Below, one piece after another: positions 9,970 to 20,600 of a stretch of 64,000 nt of DNA. Location of the stretch: the NCBI GenBank assembly GCA_903632075.3, contig CAHIKZ030002032.1, positions 161,001 to 225,000 on the forward strand, given 5' to 3'. The notes beneath the pieces are model-generated. The model was given only the letters and a program-made list of their open reading frames with translations. It searched no databases and had not been told where the DNA came from. Source of the stretch: Acanthosepion pharaonis. Taxonomy: Eukaryota; Mollusca; Cephalopoda; Sepiida; Sepiidae. The position numbers were made by a program, and so were the translations under genes. Each line of letters opens with the position of its first letter. Within the stretch, counting starts at the first letter, position 1.

Positions 9970-10335
9970 CAGGGTGACCCCCAAAAAATGGGAATTTTTG
10001 AATTGCGTATTGCCAGACATGAGCAAGTGGCAACACTTCGAGACAGTGACCTTGAGCAAGTAAACGTTTCGCCATTTAGAATTCAAGATGAAATTCACAG
10101 TATCCCAGCTGAGATGTTGCAGCAGTCAATGAGGAATCTCAACAGCAGATTTCAAGAATGCATTCGTACAGGAGGACGCCATCTACAGGACGTAATTTTT
10201 AAAAAAGGAAAATTCCATCATTGTTTCTTAAATGGCATGTTTTAAGGTTTCAATTACTATGAATAAAATATTTTTCTTCCATCACTCTTGGTTTTATTGG
10301 ATTGTTAAAAAGTTCCAATTTTTTGGGTCACTCTA
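9970..10335 (+). mobile_element. Short mariner-type element with TIRs and TA duplication
   Basis: The left end CAGGGTGACCCCCAAAAAAT and right end (complement) TAGAGTGACCCAAAAAATTG are inverted repeats, each flanked by TA (9,968-9,969 and 10,336-10,337), as expected for the Tc1/mariner superfamily. Only the C-terminal end of a transposase remains inside, so this is an internally deleted, non-autonomous copy of 366 bp. Confidence 0.8.
9988..10245 (+). pseudogene. Transposase C-terminal remnant inside the TIR element
   Basis: The 85-codon frame includes FRIQDEIHSIPAEMLQQSMR and ECIRTGGRHLQDVIFKK. This matches the usual end of mariner-like transposases found widely in arthropods and molluscs (LK.RI.DEI..IP..ML......RL..CI...G.HL.DVIFK). 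The DDE catalytic core lies upstream in full elements and is deleted here. The ATG at 9,988 sits in the TIR and is probably not a biological start. Confidence 0.75.
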
Positions 10336-10369
10336 TATAAACATGTATAAGACTTCTAATCAATGTTTG

Positions 10370-10745
10370 TCTATATTTCTGAGATAAGGTATTGTAATTA
10401 TTTACATTGTTCGGACTGTTGTGCTCATCTTTATTGTCATATTCACGACGTTTCGGCCCGGTGGATAAAAGCGTTGGCTGGAAGCAATGAGTTGACTCAA
10501 AGAGTTGAGAGTTCAATACCTAACTACTGCAGTGGTGGACAAAAACCTGGAGAGCTGAGTTAAAGTGGGATAACTGAGACATCCGGAAGAGGCATGGCAC
10601 GTAGAACTAGAACAGTCTACCTCGCTGGACGAAATAAAGGGTGAAGAAGGCCAGAGCAAAAACAGACAAAACTTCGTGAATATGACAATAAAGATGACGA
10701 TAACAGTCCGAACAATGTAACTAATGTAAATACCTCCAGTTAAGA
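10370..10745. mobile_element. Fold-back family B copy with tRNA-like core
   Basis: The left arm (10,370-10,457) has TATTTCTGAGATAAGGTATT, ACATTGTTCGGACTG and CACGACGTTTCGG; the right arm (10,640-10,740) has TGAAGAAGGCCAG, CTTCGTGAATATG and CAGTCCGAACAATGTAA in complement. The interior carries GGTGGATAAAAGCG and GAGTTCAATACCTAAC, the A- and B-box-like core, then GGCACGTAGAACTAGAACAG. The left arm lacks its ribozyme-like segment. Confidence 0.8.
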
Positions 10746-11085
10746 TTAAAATCGAAGAGAGCCGTGCCTAGTGTAGCGTCATGGCATTTACTATTATTAA
10801 ATACGAATCAGAGGTATCGTAATGGTTCTGACAAGATAAAATGGAATCCGAGAATTGAGTTCAAGCAATGGCTACGTCTTTGTTCAGTTAGCACTAATGC
10901 CTTTGGGAATTGACATTAAAGCGATGGGTGTCGAAAAATAGAATCACTAAGTCTTTCGCCCGTGACTACCGTAACGGTTTAATCAGTATCTGCATAAAAG
11001 CTGTTTCCGTCATTGCCACACTTGACAAAAATTTGTGCTCGTAAAGTGCCAAAAAAATAGTTTCACCCTCCCCCACTTGTGGAAT
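10746..11085. other. Unassigned stretch
   Basis: A segment around 10,800-10,880 (GTATCGTAATGGTTCTGAC ... GAATTGAGTTCAAG) faintly resembles a tRNA-like SINE head, too weak to call. Confidence 0.3.
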
Positions 11086-11089
11086 GAAG

Positions 11090-11645
11090 ACCTGTGTAAC
11101 GTATTAGGCAAAGATAGTTAGCCTGGTCAATTCGATAATGTCAGATTGGCAGCTGTTGTCCAAAACTACCTTCAGTCTGTTGTTAAATGGGGCAAAGGAT
11201 GACGTGTTAATTTTAACGGCGCCAAAACCAAACTACTCTCGATTAATCATCTGAGAGATCCCTGTCTGCCTTCCATCAACATGGCTGATGCTAACCTCTA
11301 TGAAAATTATTCCTTTCCCGTGCTCAGGCTAACGTTCTCCGCTGACATGAAGTGGAAAGACTATATTGAATCCATTGCTAGGTCAGCTGCTATGAAAGTT
11401 GGTTCACCATTTTTCTCTGCAGAATCTATCTTACATATCTATGTCTACTATTCATCCATGCTTAGAATATTGCTGCCATATATGGTCCGATGCTTCTACT
11501 ATTTATCTAGAGATCCTTGAAAAAATCTAAAGAAGAATCAGCAATATTATTGGTCTTGATCTGGTGGCTCAGCGTCAATCACTTACCCACCGCCGTAAAG
11601 TTCCCTCCGTGTGCCTTTTTTCTATAAATATTTTCATGGTAATTG
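11090..11645 (+). pseudogene. LINE-A reverse transcriptase C-terminal fragment
   Basis: A longer copy of the family at 8,037. Translation across frameshifts gives VNFNGAKTKLLSINHLRD, CLPSINMADANL, LTFSADMKWKDYIESIARSA, SAESILHIY and RRISNIIGLD, then the degraded HRR block (HRRKVPSVCLF) and SINIFMVIVP. Several frameshifts and stops, no full palm domain. The extension ends near 11,645, short of the WNSLP block, which appears in a separate piece at 12,400. Confidence 0.75.
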
Positions 11646-11946
11646 TTCCAATGAACTCTTCGCTATGATACTTGTTGTTTTATTTCCCCTCCCCCCATAG
11701 ACAATGAATTGTACATATGAGGACTAGTTAGGACTTTCATAGAGACATTGTGGTATTATGGTGGGTGTAGTAACAATGGTAAGTAAGAATGCGTTGCTTT
11801 TGTGTAAGGAATTTTGTGATATGTTTGAGTCAGTGTTTGTGGCTAGCTAAGTTTAAAGTTAAGACAGAAGACTGTCATTCTCTGCATTCCCGGTTTTGGC
11901 CTTGTGCCGCGTTTTGTAATTTTTTACAAATAAATATTGCTCTTCG

Positions 11947-12120
11947 CTATTGAAGAGTAAGCGTTCTCAAAGCAAATTTGTTACTTTCACAACACAAAGA
12001 AAGAAAATCACTTGTCAGGAAATTAACTCACGAACGTCGTAGCCATAAATGCCCGAATTTTCCTTCTCTGTGTTGTGAAAGCCACAAATTTGCTTTGAGA
12101 ACGCTTACTCTTCAAGCTAT
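11947..12120. repeat. Inverted repeat, arms about 58 bp
   Basis: Left arm (11,947-12,006) GAAGAGTAAGCGTTCTCAAA...ACTTTCACAACACA pairs almost perfectly with the right arm (12,061-12,120). The loop is about 55 bp. Probably a small fold-back element inserted between two LINE-A fragments. Confidence 0.85.
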
Positions 12121-12399
12121 TTCGGCATATTAATATACTCTTATAGCGACTATATTGCGACGGACTTGTTTTTTTTTTTCGTCACAGAATACACGCGACG
12201 CGCTGTCGCTTGGGTTGACGAGGTAAGAATTTATAAGAGTTTTGCTGACTACTTTTTGGTAATTGTGATCGCACACAAAACACGAACTTTTTTCCGGGGT
12301 ACTTGATTATCTCGTTCACTACAGCTATGTTACCTAGACTTAATTTAAGCGCAATATTAGACTGGAGTCGAGATCTCATCAATTCACAGTTGTGTTTGG

Positions 12400-12552
12400 C
12401 TAGATGTAACAGTAAATTATATTCTAACAGTTTTTTTCTCGTACTTCTCGCTTGTGGAACTCCCTACCGGCTCCACGCTTTCCAGCCAACTTTAATATTT
12501 AAAAGTTTAAATGCAATGTCAATCGCTATCTACTGTCCTCCTGATTACTCTC
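12400..12552 (+). pseudogene. LINE-A 3'-terminal coding fragment
   Basis: From 12,440 the frame reads RTSRLWNSLPAPRFPANFNI, a stop, then KFKCNVNRYLLSS and a stop. This is the well-known end of LINE-A proteins (FFPRTARLWNSLP...NLQSFK..VNRYL). It probably belongs to the same insertion as 11,090-11,645, split by the inverted repeat at 11,947-12,120. Confidence 0.75.
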
Positions 12553-13605
12553 CTATCGTTCTCGCGCTTTAGTATTGTTTGTTTTCTCATTCTTTCACAC
12601 CCGGTAACCTCTTGTAAAAAAAAAAGAAAAAAAAGAAAGATGCTTAGGGCTAGAATTATGGAACAATCTATGTCGGTAAGGTGTTTCTCGGTGAGAATAG
12701 CAAAAGTAAAGCAGCTCAACTAACAAAATTCTTCTACAACATTGCATAGAGATTGCAAAAACTTATTTTTTGTCGTCTCTTCTCACCGTACCGACAACAT
12801 TACCTGTAACCTGGATATAAGAGTTGTCGGGACCGGAGAAGAAGTCTCTTATATCCGGGTTTGGTCTATTTTATATATATTACCACAGGCTCTAATTTGG
12901 GACCAGAGAAAATCTCTCTTATATCCGGGTCACACTGTAGATACTTTATCTTGTAAAACTTAAGTAACAGAAAAAGAACAAAAAAAAAAAAAATCAAGAA
13001 ATATTCCAAGATTTAAACTAGGGATTTTTAATTAAAAATGAAAATAGATTTTATACCGTCTATGCATATTATTAAGTAAAGAAAAAGTATTCTGATGTTA
13101 TAATTGCACAGTAAGGAATTTTTCAGCTACTTATTAGATGCGGCTGGGAATCCAGCCTCTCAGCAGCATGTTGTGCAAAGTGGCGATGGCTGCGTAAAAT
13201 GAGAACTAGTGAAAATGCAGCCAGTCTTGGCAGCTGCGTCATATACAGATCTTGTTGCAAACCACTTGCATTCTTTTCTGCTTGCCATGTTTCCCGGTTG
13301 TGATGGTTTGTTCCACTGTTTTAATCTCGCACCGTAAACCGGTAACATAAAACTGATTCCAAGCTGACTTTCGGGTACACAGTTACACTAACATACTCGC
13401 CATATTTTTAAGCTCTAAGCTAGAAATATGAAAGCATAACAACCCCAACACTTCTCAGACTAGTCCAAGCCACGTCGCATTGCTACTGTTATTTTGGTAA
13501 AACGGATGGCATAGAATTTATTTGGTAGCCACCTGTATTTTATTTTTTTTATTTTTTTAATCTTTTTTCTAATCTTTTTTTCTAAAATTGAAATTAAAAA
13601 AAACA
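12553..13605. other. Unassigned stretch
   Basis: Two near copies of CTCTTATATCCGGGT occur at 12,847 and 12,916, with a related TGGATATAAGAG at 12,812, suggesting a small local repeat. Open frames of 60-73 codons here match nothing I recognise. A-rich run at 12,977. Confidence 0.35.
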
Positions 13606-13611
13606 CAAGCA

Positions 13612-13965
13612 CCGAATGAGAAAGAGACAATTGCAATTTCTTGGAGACATAATGAGGAAAAAAGATCACTTCAACAGGGTGTAATGGTTACCAACCTTGT
13701 CTCGCTAGATCAATTACGACTGAATAGTGGGTTCTATCCTCATTGGGTGCGCCATCTAAGCTACACTTAGTAAATTAACTTAACGAGGAAGTTGACATGG
13801 AGAATTTGGTATTTACAGGTCATATTGAAGGTAAAAGAGACAAAGAATGTTAGCGGGCCACCTACTTGACGAGAATAAATAGTGGAACGGGGGGGGGAGT
13901 TTGGCGAAGAGATTGTGGAGAGCTATAACCCCCACACCATCAAGAGACACGGCACACAGAAGAAG
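13612..13965 (+). pseudogene. LINE-B C-terminal fragment split by a SINE-like insertion
   Basis: The left part (13,612-13,675) encodes RMRKRQLQFLGDIMRKKDHF; the right part (13,785-13,965) encodes MENLVFTGHIEGKRDKEC, a stop, then RATYL. In intact relatives these blocks are contiguous (RKRQLKFLGHIMRKEGLENL.LTG.IEGKR.RGR...TYL). Between them lies about 105 bp of a tRNA-like repeat. The order of events is therefore LINE first, small element second. Confidence 0.75.
13676..13784 (+). mobile_element. tRNA-like repeat G, copy 1, nested in LINE-B
   Basis: Contains CTTGTCTCGCTAGATCAATT, GGTTCTATCCTCATTGGGTG and ATCTAAGCTACACTTAGTAA. The same blocks occur at 23,940-24,045 and 24,070-24,155. TCGATCC-like B boxes in the other copies suggest a tRNA-derived SINE. 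Its position breaks a LINE-B reading frame. Confidence 0.6.
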
Positions 13966-14250
13966 AATCTAAAAGAATTACTTGGTATTTTATTCGTAAA
14001 TTGCAAAAAAAGCACCGACTGATTTTTTTTTTTATTACTTAAGCGTTATTTTTAGTGGATATTCATATTTAAGTAGACGCTCCGTTTATTTCTTAAATAC
14101 TATATTGATTTTTATCTACCGGCCTTGAATATTCGAGAAATCTTAGCGAAATTGCTTTATGTTAAACATATCTGCTCAGTTTCATATCCTGTTTCAAGAG
14201 TCCGAGAAAAATCTGTGTTTAAATGTATTATCAACTTGGCTTAGTCATCG
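13966..14250. other. Unassigned stretch
   Basis: AT-rich, no feature. A TTCTCGAATATTC-like palindrome near 14,122-14,140 is unremarkable. Confidence 0.35.
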
Positions 14251-14255
14251 AAGCA

Positions 14256-14398
14256 CTCTGTAGCCGAGAGATTAAAAGCACGTCAGATCTAACGACGTTT
14301 TCCCCTTAGGGGAACGCGGGTTCGAATCCTGCCGGAGAGCGCATATATATTTTTTCTTAATAAGATTTTCTCGAATATTTAGGCCGGTAGACTAAAAT
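14256..14398 (+). mobile_element. tRNA-Ser-like SINE, family S, copy 1
   Basis: The head resembles a class II (Ser/Leu) tRNA: GTAGCCGAGAGATTAAAAGC as D arm and A box, a 5-bp ACGTC/GACGT anticodon-type stem, a TTCCCC/GGGGAA variable arm, and a perfect B box GGTTCGAATCC at about 14,320. Acceptor-type pairing is imperfect, and the unpaired loop is 9 nt, so it is not a functional tRNA. The tail TCTCGAATATTTAGGCCGGTAGA is the family S tail seen near 56.1, 56.3 and 61.4 kb. Confidence 0.75.
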
Positions 14399-15125
14399 AA
14401 ACATGTCGTTGACTACAAATACAAGTAGGCATTGAGTATAACGTTTAAGTAATAAAAAATATTCCGTAGAATTCAAATGAACCATGTTCTTATTGAGATA
14501 CGATAACGATCGGTCATCCAGTGCGTTTTGATATCCTTAATGTTTAATAATTTGATTTCTTGCTATGATAAGAAAAGGATGTTTCATTTTTTTTATCTCT
14601 CCTGTTGAATTTAAAGATATTTTCAACCTTTGTCAGTGATTTAATAGAGAACTGTGAGAATTAATTGGAAAATGTCCCTACACATGAGCACGGCGTGAAA
14701 ATTTTGTATTTTGTTAATAAAATCTCTTTGCGTTTCTATTGGTATTAATCGAAAATATGTTCGCCTTACATCTATCTGTTACGAACGACTTTCAGTTAGG
14801 TTAGCAAGAGCAAAGAGAAGTCGAGGGGGGAAATAAGCACAAGTGATTTAGAAAATTGGTGTCACTTCAATGTAAAAAAAAAAAATTCTACCTTCCAAAT
14901 GAAGAAATGAATTAAAAGATCTTGCCTCAAAATGTCAAAGAAAGCATTGGGTTGTTAAAGAGAAGTTAAAAATGCTTTTCAAATTAAACAAATTTTACAT
15001 TTATTTTTCAAATTATTTAATTCCTTATTACAAGAATCTGAGATTCCAAATTAAAAAAAATATATCTAAACCAAAAATCCACACAAACATCTTGGTGAGC
15101 AGTCGGTGGAATATGAGCAATGAAA
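14399..15125. other. Unassigned stretch
   Basis: AT-rich, with A runs at 14,874 and 15,053; no gene or repeat recognised. Confidence 0.4.
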
Positions 15126-15131
15126 AGCATT

Positions 15132-15345
15132 GCCCTGGGTGGTAACACCTGTTCGGGTCCTAGTTATGGGCAAATAGTTAACCCCCAAACTGGGGTCAAA
15201 ACACTATGAACGTGTAAAAATAGGTTTTATTAGCAGCAATACATTTTTAAAGAAAAAAATATTACCAGCAATAAAAATATTGTCGGCATTAAATAACCCA
15301 TTGAGGTGTTGATATGCTGTAAAACCAACCAAAACCAGAAATCAA
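15132..15345 (+). mobile_element. Family C dispersed element, copy 2 (5' truncated)
   Basis: Begins inside the body (GGTGGTAACACCTGTTCGGG) and continues through CAAATAGTTAACCCCCAAAC, CACTATGAACGTGTAAAAAT, and the family end TCGGCATTAAATAACCCATT, GTTGATATGCTGTAAAACC. The 30-bp repeat portion is missing. Confidence 0.75.
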
Positions 15346-17424
15346 GACATTCAGCAGATTTGGAGCTTGGAAGATGAGAAGACGAAGCCTGTTGATGTGC
15401 TTGTATGCTGCCGTGAAACCAACATAGCAGATATACAATATTCTATCGGAGAGGTAGACGATTTCCTAGAACTGTTTGCCTACATACATGCCACCATTAC
15501 ACCTCTTGCCAGAACGGAATCCAAATTTAATGAATTGATTTTCAAACTGGTTATAGCTTAGTCAATACAATGTTCATTAGTACCTTCACCATAATGGATT
15601 CAAATGAGATACCTCTCTATGTGTAAGATTCTTGGGGGTCACCTTTTTGTTTCCATAGTGCACTAATGCTCGATACACCCTACTTTTCGTCGTCAGTTGT
15701 AAGACATACCAGATAGTTAAATTTCTGTATTTGGCGTATCCAGTTTGTAATTCGCGGCAATGGATATCAGCTCAGGATGAAGGTCAGATTTGATGGAAAG
15801 CGCTTCATATCAGATTTCAACGAAAGGTGGGTAAAAGTGGTGAGGTTGGTTCGTGTGAACGGGGCTAGTCTGGATTTTCTTTTTTTTTAGTCGCCTTTTT
15901 CACACAACGGGGCGGTTTCATGTTGGACTCGTATCCCTAGACTCTTTTGTTTACCTAGTTAATATGTGTAATTGTTGTTCATGGCATTCTCTTTTGTTAT
16001 GATCCATGTCAAGATTACCAACGTCCCCAGTTTGTTATTTCTTTTCTTTTTTTTTTTAGGTCAGCTTTTGATTTTCCCACCTCACAATTTATTTTGTTGT
16101 CCCCCTTTAGTGAGTGAGTGTCTTGATTTTGCGTATCGGCAGAATACAGCGGCCATTTTTATTTTTACGTGGGGTGGACGCGTCACACTAACATATTTTA
16201 TTTTTTAGTTTGAATGTTTTGATATATTTTATTTTCGTTATTGTATTCATCCCCTGCTCCACATTTTCTGCAATACATTTTTAGCTATTTTATAGGCAAA
16301 AAAAAGGAAAAAGGACATTTGCATATATTGTGAATTTTTTATCTCATGGACGTTTTAGTAGGATCTCCGTGAATAGGGTATTGTGTTGTATATCGGATGC
16401 GTGATGATTTAATGAATTTCTACGTTGCCTGAGTAATTTATAATAAATGAATGGTTCACGAATCAGATTAGCGGCGTTTAGGGCATTCAGGGACGACCAG
16501 CCTCGCTCCACTACCCTTTTAGCCATCTCCTAAAATTGCATTTATAAAATATACAGTTCGTAATTCGCAGCCTAAGCTATCTTTAAGCGGTTAATCATTT
16601 GTTCAGTACCTGCTTATGCTCATTTAATCGCCGTAGAGATTGTTCTGTCTTAGGTGGCTGACCTATTCTAAGCAGGTTTTGGTCTGATGTCAAACAAAAG
16701 AATTATTATTATGACGTCCGTCAATTTCGAGAGACTTTGGATCTGCGCCTAGCATCTGTTATTGAGGCCTCGTTGGAGTGTGCTGTGCAGGACCGGACAG
16801 ATCGGCGAGAGATCGGCGGTTACTCATGCGGCACATCTCCCGTCTCTACGCCACAGATGTTGTGCAAAGGAAAGGCAGTGGCCGATACAGCTTGGCAGCG
16901 GCGTTGTTGCAAGAATTGCTAGAACGAATCTGAACATATCATTGGACCGTCAAAACTAAGGAATGCTTTGCAATTAAAGAGTACATACAAACTCTCCCCG
17001 GAAAAGGTCCGGCTAGATTAAATCCTTGATTAACCTTTCATCGGCAGACTGTTGCCCGCTTGGCATTCTGAACAATAATCCAGATTTCTTGAGGCAAATA
17101 ACGTTTATTAAAATTGTTTGTTTCGTTCACACTTGTTCACTCACACTTTCTTACACATAAACCATTACTAAGTAAAATGTTTTTTGAATTTGTTAAACTT
17201 TCATTGAAGGTATTGTTTTCATCGTTTTAAAACAATGTCGAATTTTTCTTTCCACTTCTCTATGATGCAAGAATTGCGTTCATTGACAAACCACCATTTT
17301 GTTACCAACGTTACGGTTCGGACCCATTCTGTGATTTATTTCGTAACACCCTTTGAAGAGAAATCTTTAATCTTTTTATTGAAAATTTTACCAACAAGTT
17401 TTCATCATGTTTTCTTGCTTAACG
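15346..17424. other. Unassigned stretch
   Basis: About 2 kb without a recognised repeat. It holds small open frames (64 codons at 15,367-15,561; 78 at 15,972-16,208; 61 at 16,737-16,922) with no domain or motif known to me, and no splice-flanked exon pattern I would defend. Confidence 0.35.
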
Positions 17425-17980
17425 GTGTATCAACTTCTTATGGGTCACTTAATGCCGAAATTTAATTTTCTTGGGAGCTAATATGTTATTCTGCTTTCAC
17501 AATTGAATACATGGTAGATGATACTCAGCTTTTGGGCATAGACATGTTTGTGTGGACATAATTACAAGAGGCGGTGATATGTGTGTTTTATGTTGTAGTT
17601 TTGTTGAAATTATATTTCGGAATACAGTTTGATTTCTTTAAGAAATTGTAAGATATCATATGAATTAATGGCATGAAAGAGTTATTTCGTGTTGATAGTT
17701 TTTTAGTTGATTTCGTTTCGCGACATATTAGCCTTTATTGGTTATTTTCTTCAACTACAGATAAAATGTATTATTGGTCATTTTACTATAAATATGTATT
17801 TTTATAGTTTCCTGATGTTTGGAGGTTCCCTATTTGCCCATAGCTGGGACTCTAACAGGTACTACCACCCCGTGTCAGGGTGGACTTGGAAACAACAGCA
17901 TTTAAGAAGTGGTTCCACACTCCTCAAAACCTACAATCTCCCGATTAGCGGGCTTGCTGCCAGACGTAGTTTATGCTGAT
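17425..17980 (-). mobile_element. Family C dispersed element, copy 3 (long form)
   Basis: Reverse-oriented copy. The plus strand shows the complement of the body (CAGGTACTACCACCCC, AAGAAGTGGTTCCACACTCC). A further 250 bp (17,430-17,690) is the reverse complement of 28,290-28,570, including CATGGTAGATGATACTCAGC and TTAAGAAATTGTAAG. The pair defines a longer form of family C, in which this additional segment follows the 3' signature. Confidence 0.75.
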
Positions 17981-17989
17981 GTCGATAGG

Positions 17990-18091
17990 AGGAGAATAAT
18001 AATAAGGGCACAAACATTGTTAAGAACTACAAAGAATAGAAAGCTGTGGAGAGCCATGATCGTTCACGTCCTGAAGAGACACGCCAGATAA
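17990..18091 (+). pseudogene. LINE-B extreme C-terminal fragment
   Basis: The frame ends RAQTLLRTTKNRKLWRAMIV followed by HVLKRHAR and TAA at 18,089-18,091, matching the conserved protein end of LINE-B (LLR.TRDRKLWRAMI.HVLKGHGT). No upstream LINE sequence is attached: a family C copy lies directly before it. Confidence 0.75.
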
Positions 18092-18424
18092 AAGATTAAG
18101 ATAGAACCGGTGTTTTCATTGTGACTTGACCGTAAACCCGAACAGTCCAGCAAGAACACACATGGTGTACGAGGTGATACACAAACGTTTGAACAAGCGT
18201 GCGCTAACCGTATGCCCTGCCGACCATTAATGTTTCTGGCTAAGTAGCCTTTTTGATTGCGCTGTATACACACCTAACATCGCTGTTTTGAAGAGGGCGG
18301 TTTAAATTTAGGTTCAACCTCCTCCCATTCTTCATATTCAAATTTTTCCGAACATTTAGCTAGCGCTGTATTTTTACTTTTATCCAAAACAGGGCTCAGC
18401 AGCCACTCAATGTAGAGGGTTAGG

Positions 18425-18775
18425 GAATCAGGTTGTTGTATGAACGTCAGAGAAGACACATGGCTTAGTGGATAGTGACGTTGGTTCGATCCAGTGACTA
18501 GATCCAATGATTTGCTAGTTCAATACCAGGCCACAGCAGTGGTGGACCAAAAGTTGGAGAACTGCGTTAAAAGGAAATAACGGAGACATCCGGAAGAGGC
18601 ATGGCACGTGGAACTAGAACCATCTACGCCGGTGGACGAAATAAAGGGTTAGGTTCGAAAACTCCAATCACCTGAAGAAGGCTGGAGCGTACAACGGCCG
18701 AAACGTGGTGAATATGGCAATGAAGACGAGCATAACAGCCCGAATAATGTAAATAATGCAATTAATCAAAATATC
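18425..18775 (+). mobile_element. Fold-back family B, tRNA-like core and right arm
   Basis: A-box-like ATGGCTTAGTGGATAGTGAC at 18,460, then GTTCAATACCAGGCC as B box, GGCATGGCACGTGGAACTAG, and the right arm CACCTGAAGAAGGCTGGAGC, CAACGGCCGAAACGTGGTG, CAGCCCGAATAATGTAAATA. The left arm is missing, so the copy cannot fold back. The A box matches the TGGCNNAGTGG consensus exactly. Confidence 0.8.
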
Positions 18776-18979
18776 TCATCTCAGAGATGTAGATATAAAA
18801 GGTAAGAAGTTCAAGTTATCAGGATATATACGGAAGACAACAGCTGACCCTAGATTTGAAGAGTTTAAGATTGAAGCGATCGGGGAGGCATTGTGTGTTC
18901 AGAAAGTACCGGTTTCTGAAGAAGCTTTCCAAATGGAACTTCTTCCTTATTAATGGAAGACGAAGAGAATGGTGATCAT

Positions 18980-19275
18980 TTATCCCAGTGTGCGTTGCAT
19001 GGCGGATTTTTAGCTGTGAAAGTCTGAACTTGTGAAACTCGTGCAGAGCTTCCGAGCCTTTTCAACAGAAAAAGCGATAGGTTAGCAAGAGGCTTGCGAT
19101 TGTTCTTTTTATCTCTGGGGAAAATGATGTATTATTTCCCGCTTTTGGAAAATAATACATCACCCACAAGGCCACATAGAATTTTGAACTCTCTCTTTCT
19201 CTCTCTAGCCTTAAAAGTGAGGGCTGAGCAGCTCCAGCCCAATTAAAGCAGCTGATCGAAACGTTTTTTTCTTTT
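18980..19275 (-). pseudogene. LINE-A 3' region, degraded
   Basis: Parallel in order to the minus-strand LINE-A fragment at 27,110-27,430: GTGCGTTGCATGGCGG with AGCTGTGAAAGTCTGAACTTG, then CACCCACAAGGCCACATAG and CTTAAAAGTGAGGGCTGAGC. The reading frame is destroyed. A short GATGTATTATTT hairpin occurs near 19,125-19,160. Confidence 0.5.
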
Positions 19276-19900
19276 TTTATTAATTAATTAAATCATGGTC
19301 AATTACCACAAGAAAAAAACTTACCATGCGGCCTCCTATTCCAATCATTTCCTTTTTGGAATACACGTGCAAGTGTCTGCAATAGAGTTATATTATTTTC
19401 CATTATTATTCAATGCTTTTAATGGTTTTCTTAATATCTTATTTCAATATCTTTAGATCTACGGCTATTACGTAGAATTGATTTAAAAAGGAGGGACAGG
19501 AATCAAGTTACCAAATTACCAGCACTTGACGACCCGAGATAATATTTCACAAGATCTTTGAGGTAAAAAAAAAAAAAGGCATGACTATTCATTAAAAAGA
19601 CATGCGCCGAATTCAATCAACAGAAAATTTCTTTTAATTCCTTATCGTCGAGTTATTAAGTTTGAAAACAGAGATAAGGTCTCCGTGCTATCAAAATAAA
19701 ATGTCTCCTTCATTCGGCGTTGCAAGATAATCAGTCTGATATTCAAAATATTGTAAGATAAAAATTGAATTTGCCGAGATAAGCCTGCAACAAAAGACCA
19801 TTGCTTGAATAAATATTTGAATTTATGCTAATTAGATCCAACGAAATCTATTGCCTATTCTGCTATTAGCAGGCCACAATAGAAAGATGGTAAAATGAAA
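19276..19900. other. Unassigned stretch
   Basis: AT-rich DNA with no gene recognised. Confidence 0.4.
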
Positions 19901-20600
19901 GGGGATTGAAAGGAAGGAAGAAAGATAGATAGAAAGAAGAAAGAAAGAAAGACAGATAGATAGCAGAAAGAAAGAAAGAAAGATAGATAGCAAGAAGGAA
20001 GGAAGGAAGGAAGGGGAGAGCGAAAAAGAGATGAAAAAGAGACAAGAAGGAAAGAATGATGAATAGTTAGAAACAAAGAAAGATGCAAAAAGAAACAATA
20101 AAGAAAAAGAATGAAGGAAAGAAACAATAAAGAAAAAGAATGAAGGAAAGAAACAATAAAGAAAAAGAATGAAGGAAAGAAACAATAAAGAAAAAGAATG
20201 AAGGAAAAATAAATGAAAAAGAAATGAAAAAAGAAACAATAAAGAAAAAAAGAATGAAGGAAAAGAAACAATAAAGAAAAAGAATGAAGGAAAGAAACAA
20301 TAAGAGAGGAAGAATGAAGGAAAGAAAGACAAAGAAACAGAAAGATGAAAAGAAAGACAAAGAAACAGAAAGATGAAAAGAAAGAATAGTAGCGAAAGAA
20401 AGAGGGAAACAAAAAGCAGAAAGAATGAAAAAGAAACAGTGTGAAAGAAAGAAATGGCAGAGAGAGAGAGAAAAAAAAAGTGGGAAGGAAGATGATAGAA
20501 ATATGAAAGAAAAAAATGGAAGCTGGATATGTGCAGAATTAAGAAAGATGTCGAGAATGAAAGAAAGGCGGCAGGAAGGAAGGAAGGAAGCTGGAAACGG
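19901..20600. repeat. Purine-rich microsatellite/minisatellite
   Basis: Almost only A and G on the plus strand. It grades from GATA/GAAA/GGAA tetranucleotides (19,910-20,015) into a 29-bp tandem unit containing GAAAGAAACAATAAAGAAAA (about seven copies, 20,094-20,310), then irregular GAAA repeats. Because 29 is not a multiple of three, all three minus-strand frames stay open (166, 185 and 199 codons of Phe/Ser/Leu); these are compositional artefacts. Confidence 0.9.

Noticed and set aside
14263..14345. Possible functional tRNA-Ser gene
   Set aside because: The anticodon-type loop is 9 nt, the acceptor stem has a mismatch, and the 3' flank is a SINE tail shared with other copies.
15367..15561. 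64-codon frame following a family C end (DVLVCCRETNIADIQ...)
   Set aside because: No domain, no similarity I recognise, and no splice or promoter context.
18756..18953. 65-codon frame beginning at the end of a fold-back copy (KISHLRDVDIKGKKFKLSGY...)
   Set aside because: The start lies inside repeat sequence and the remainder matches no family I know. It could be an exon or element fragment, but nothing in the sequence supports a call.
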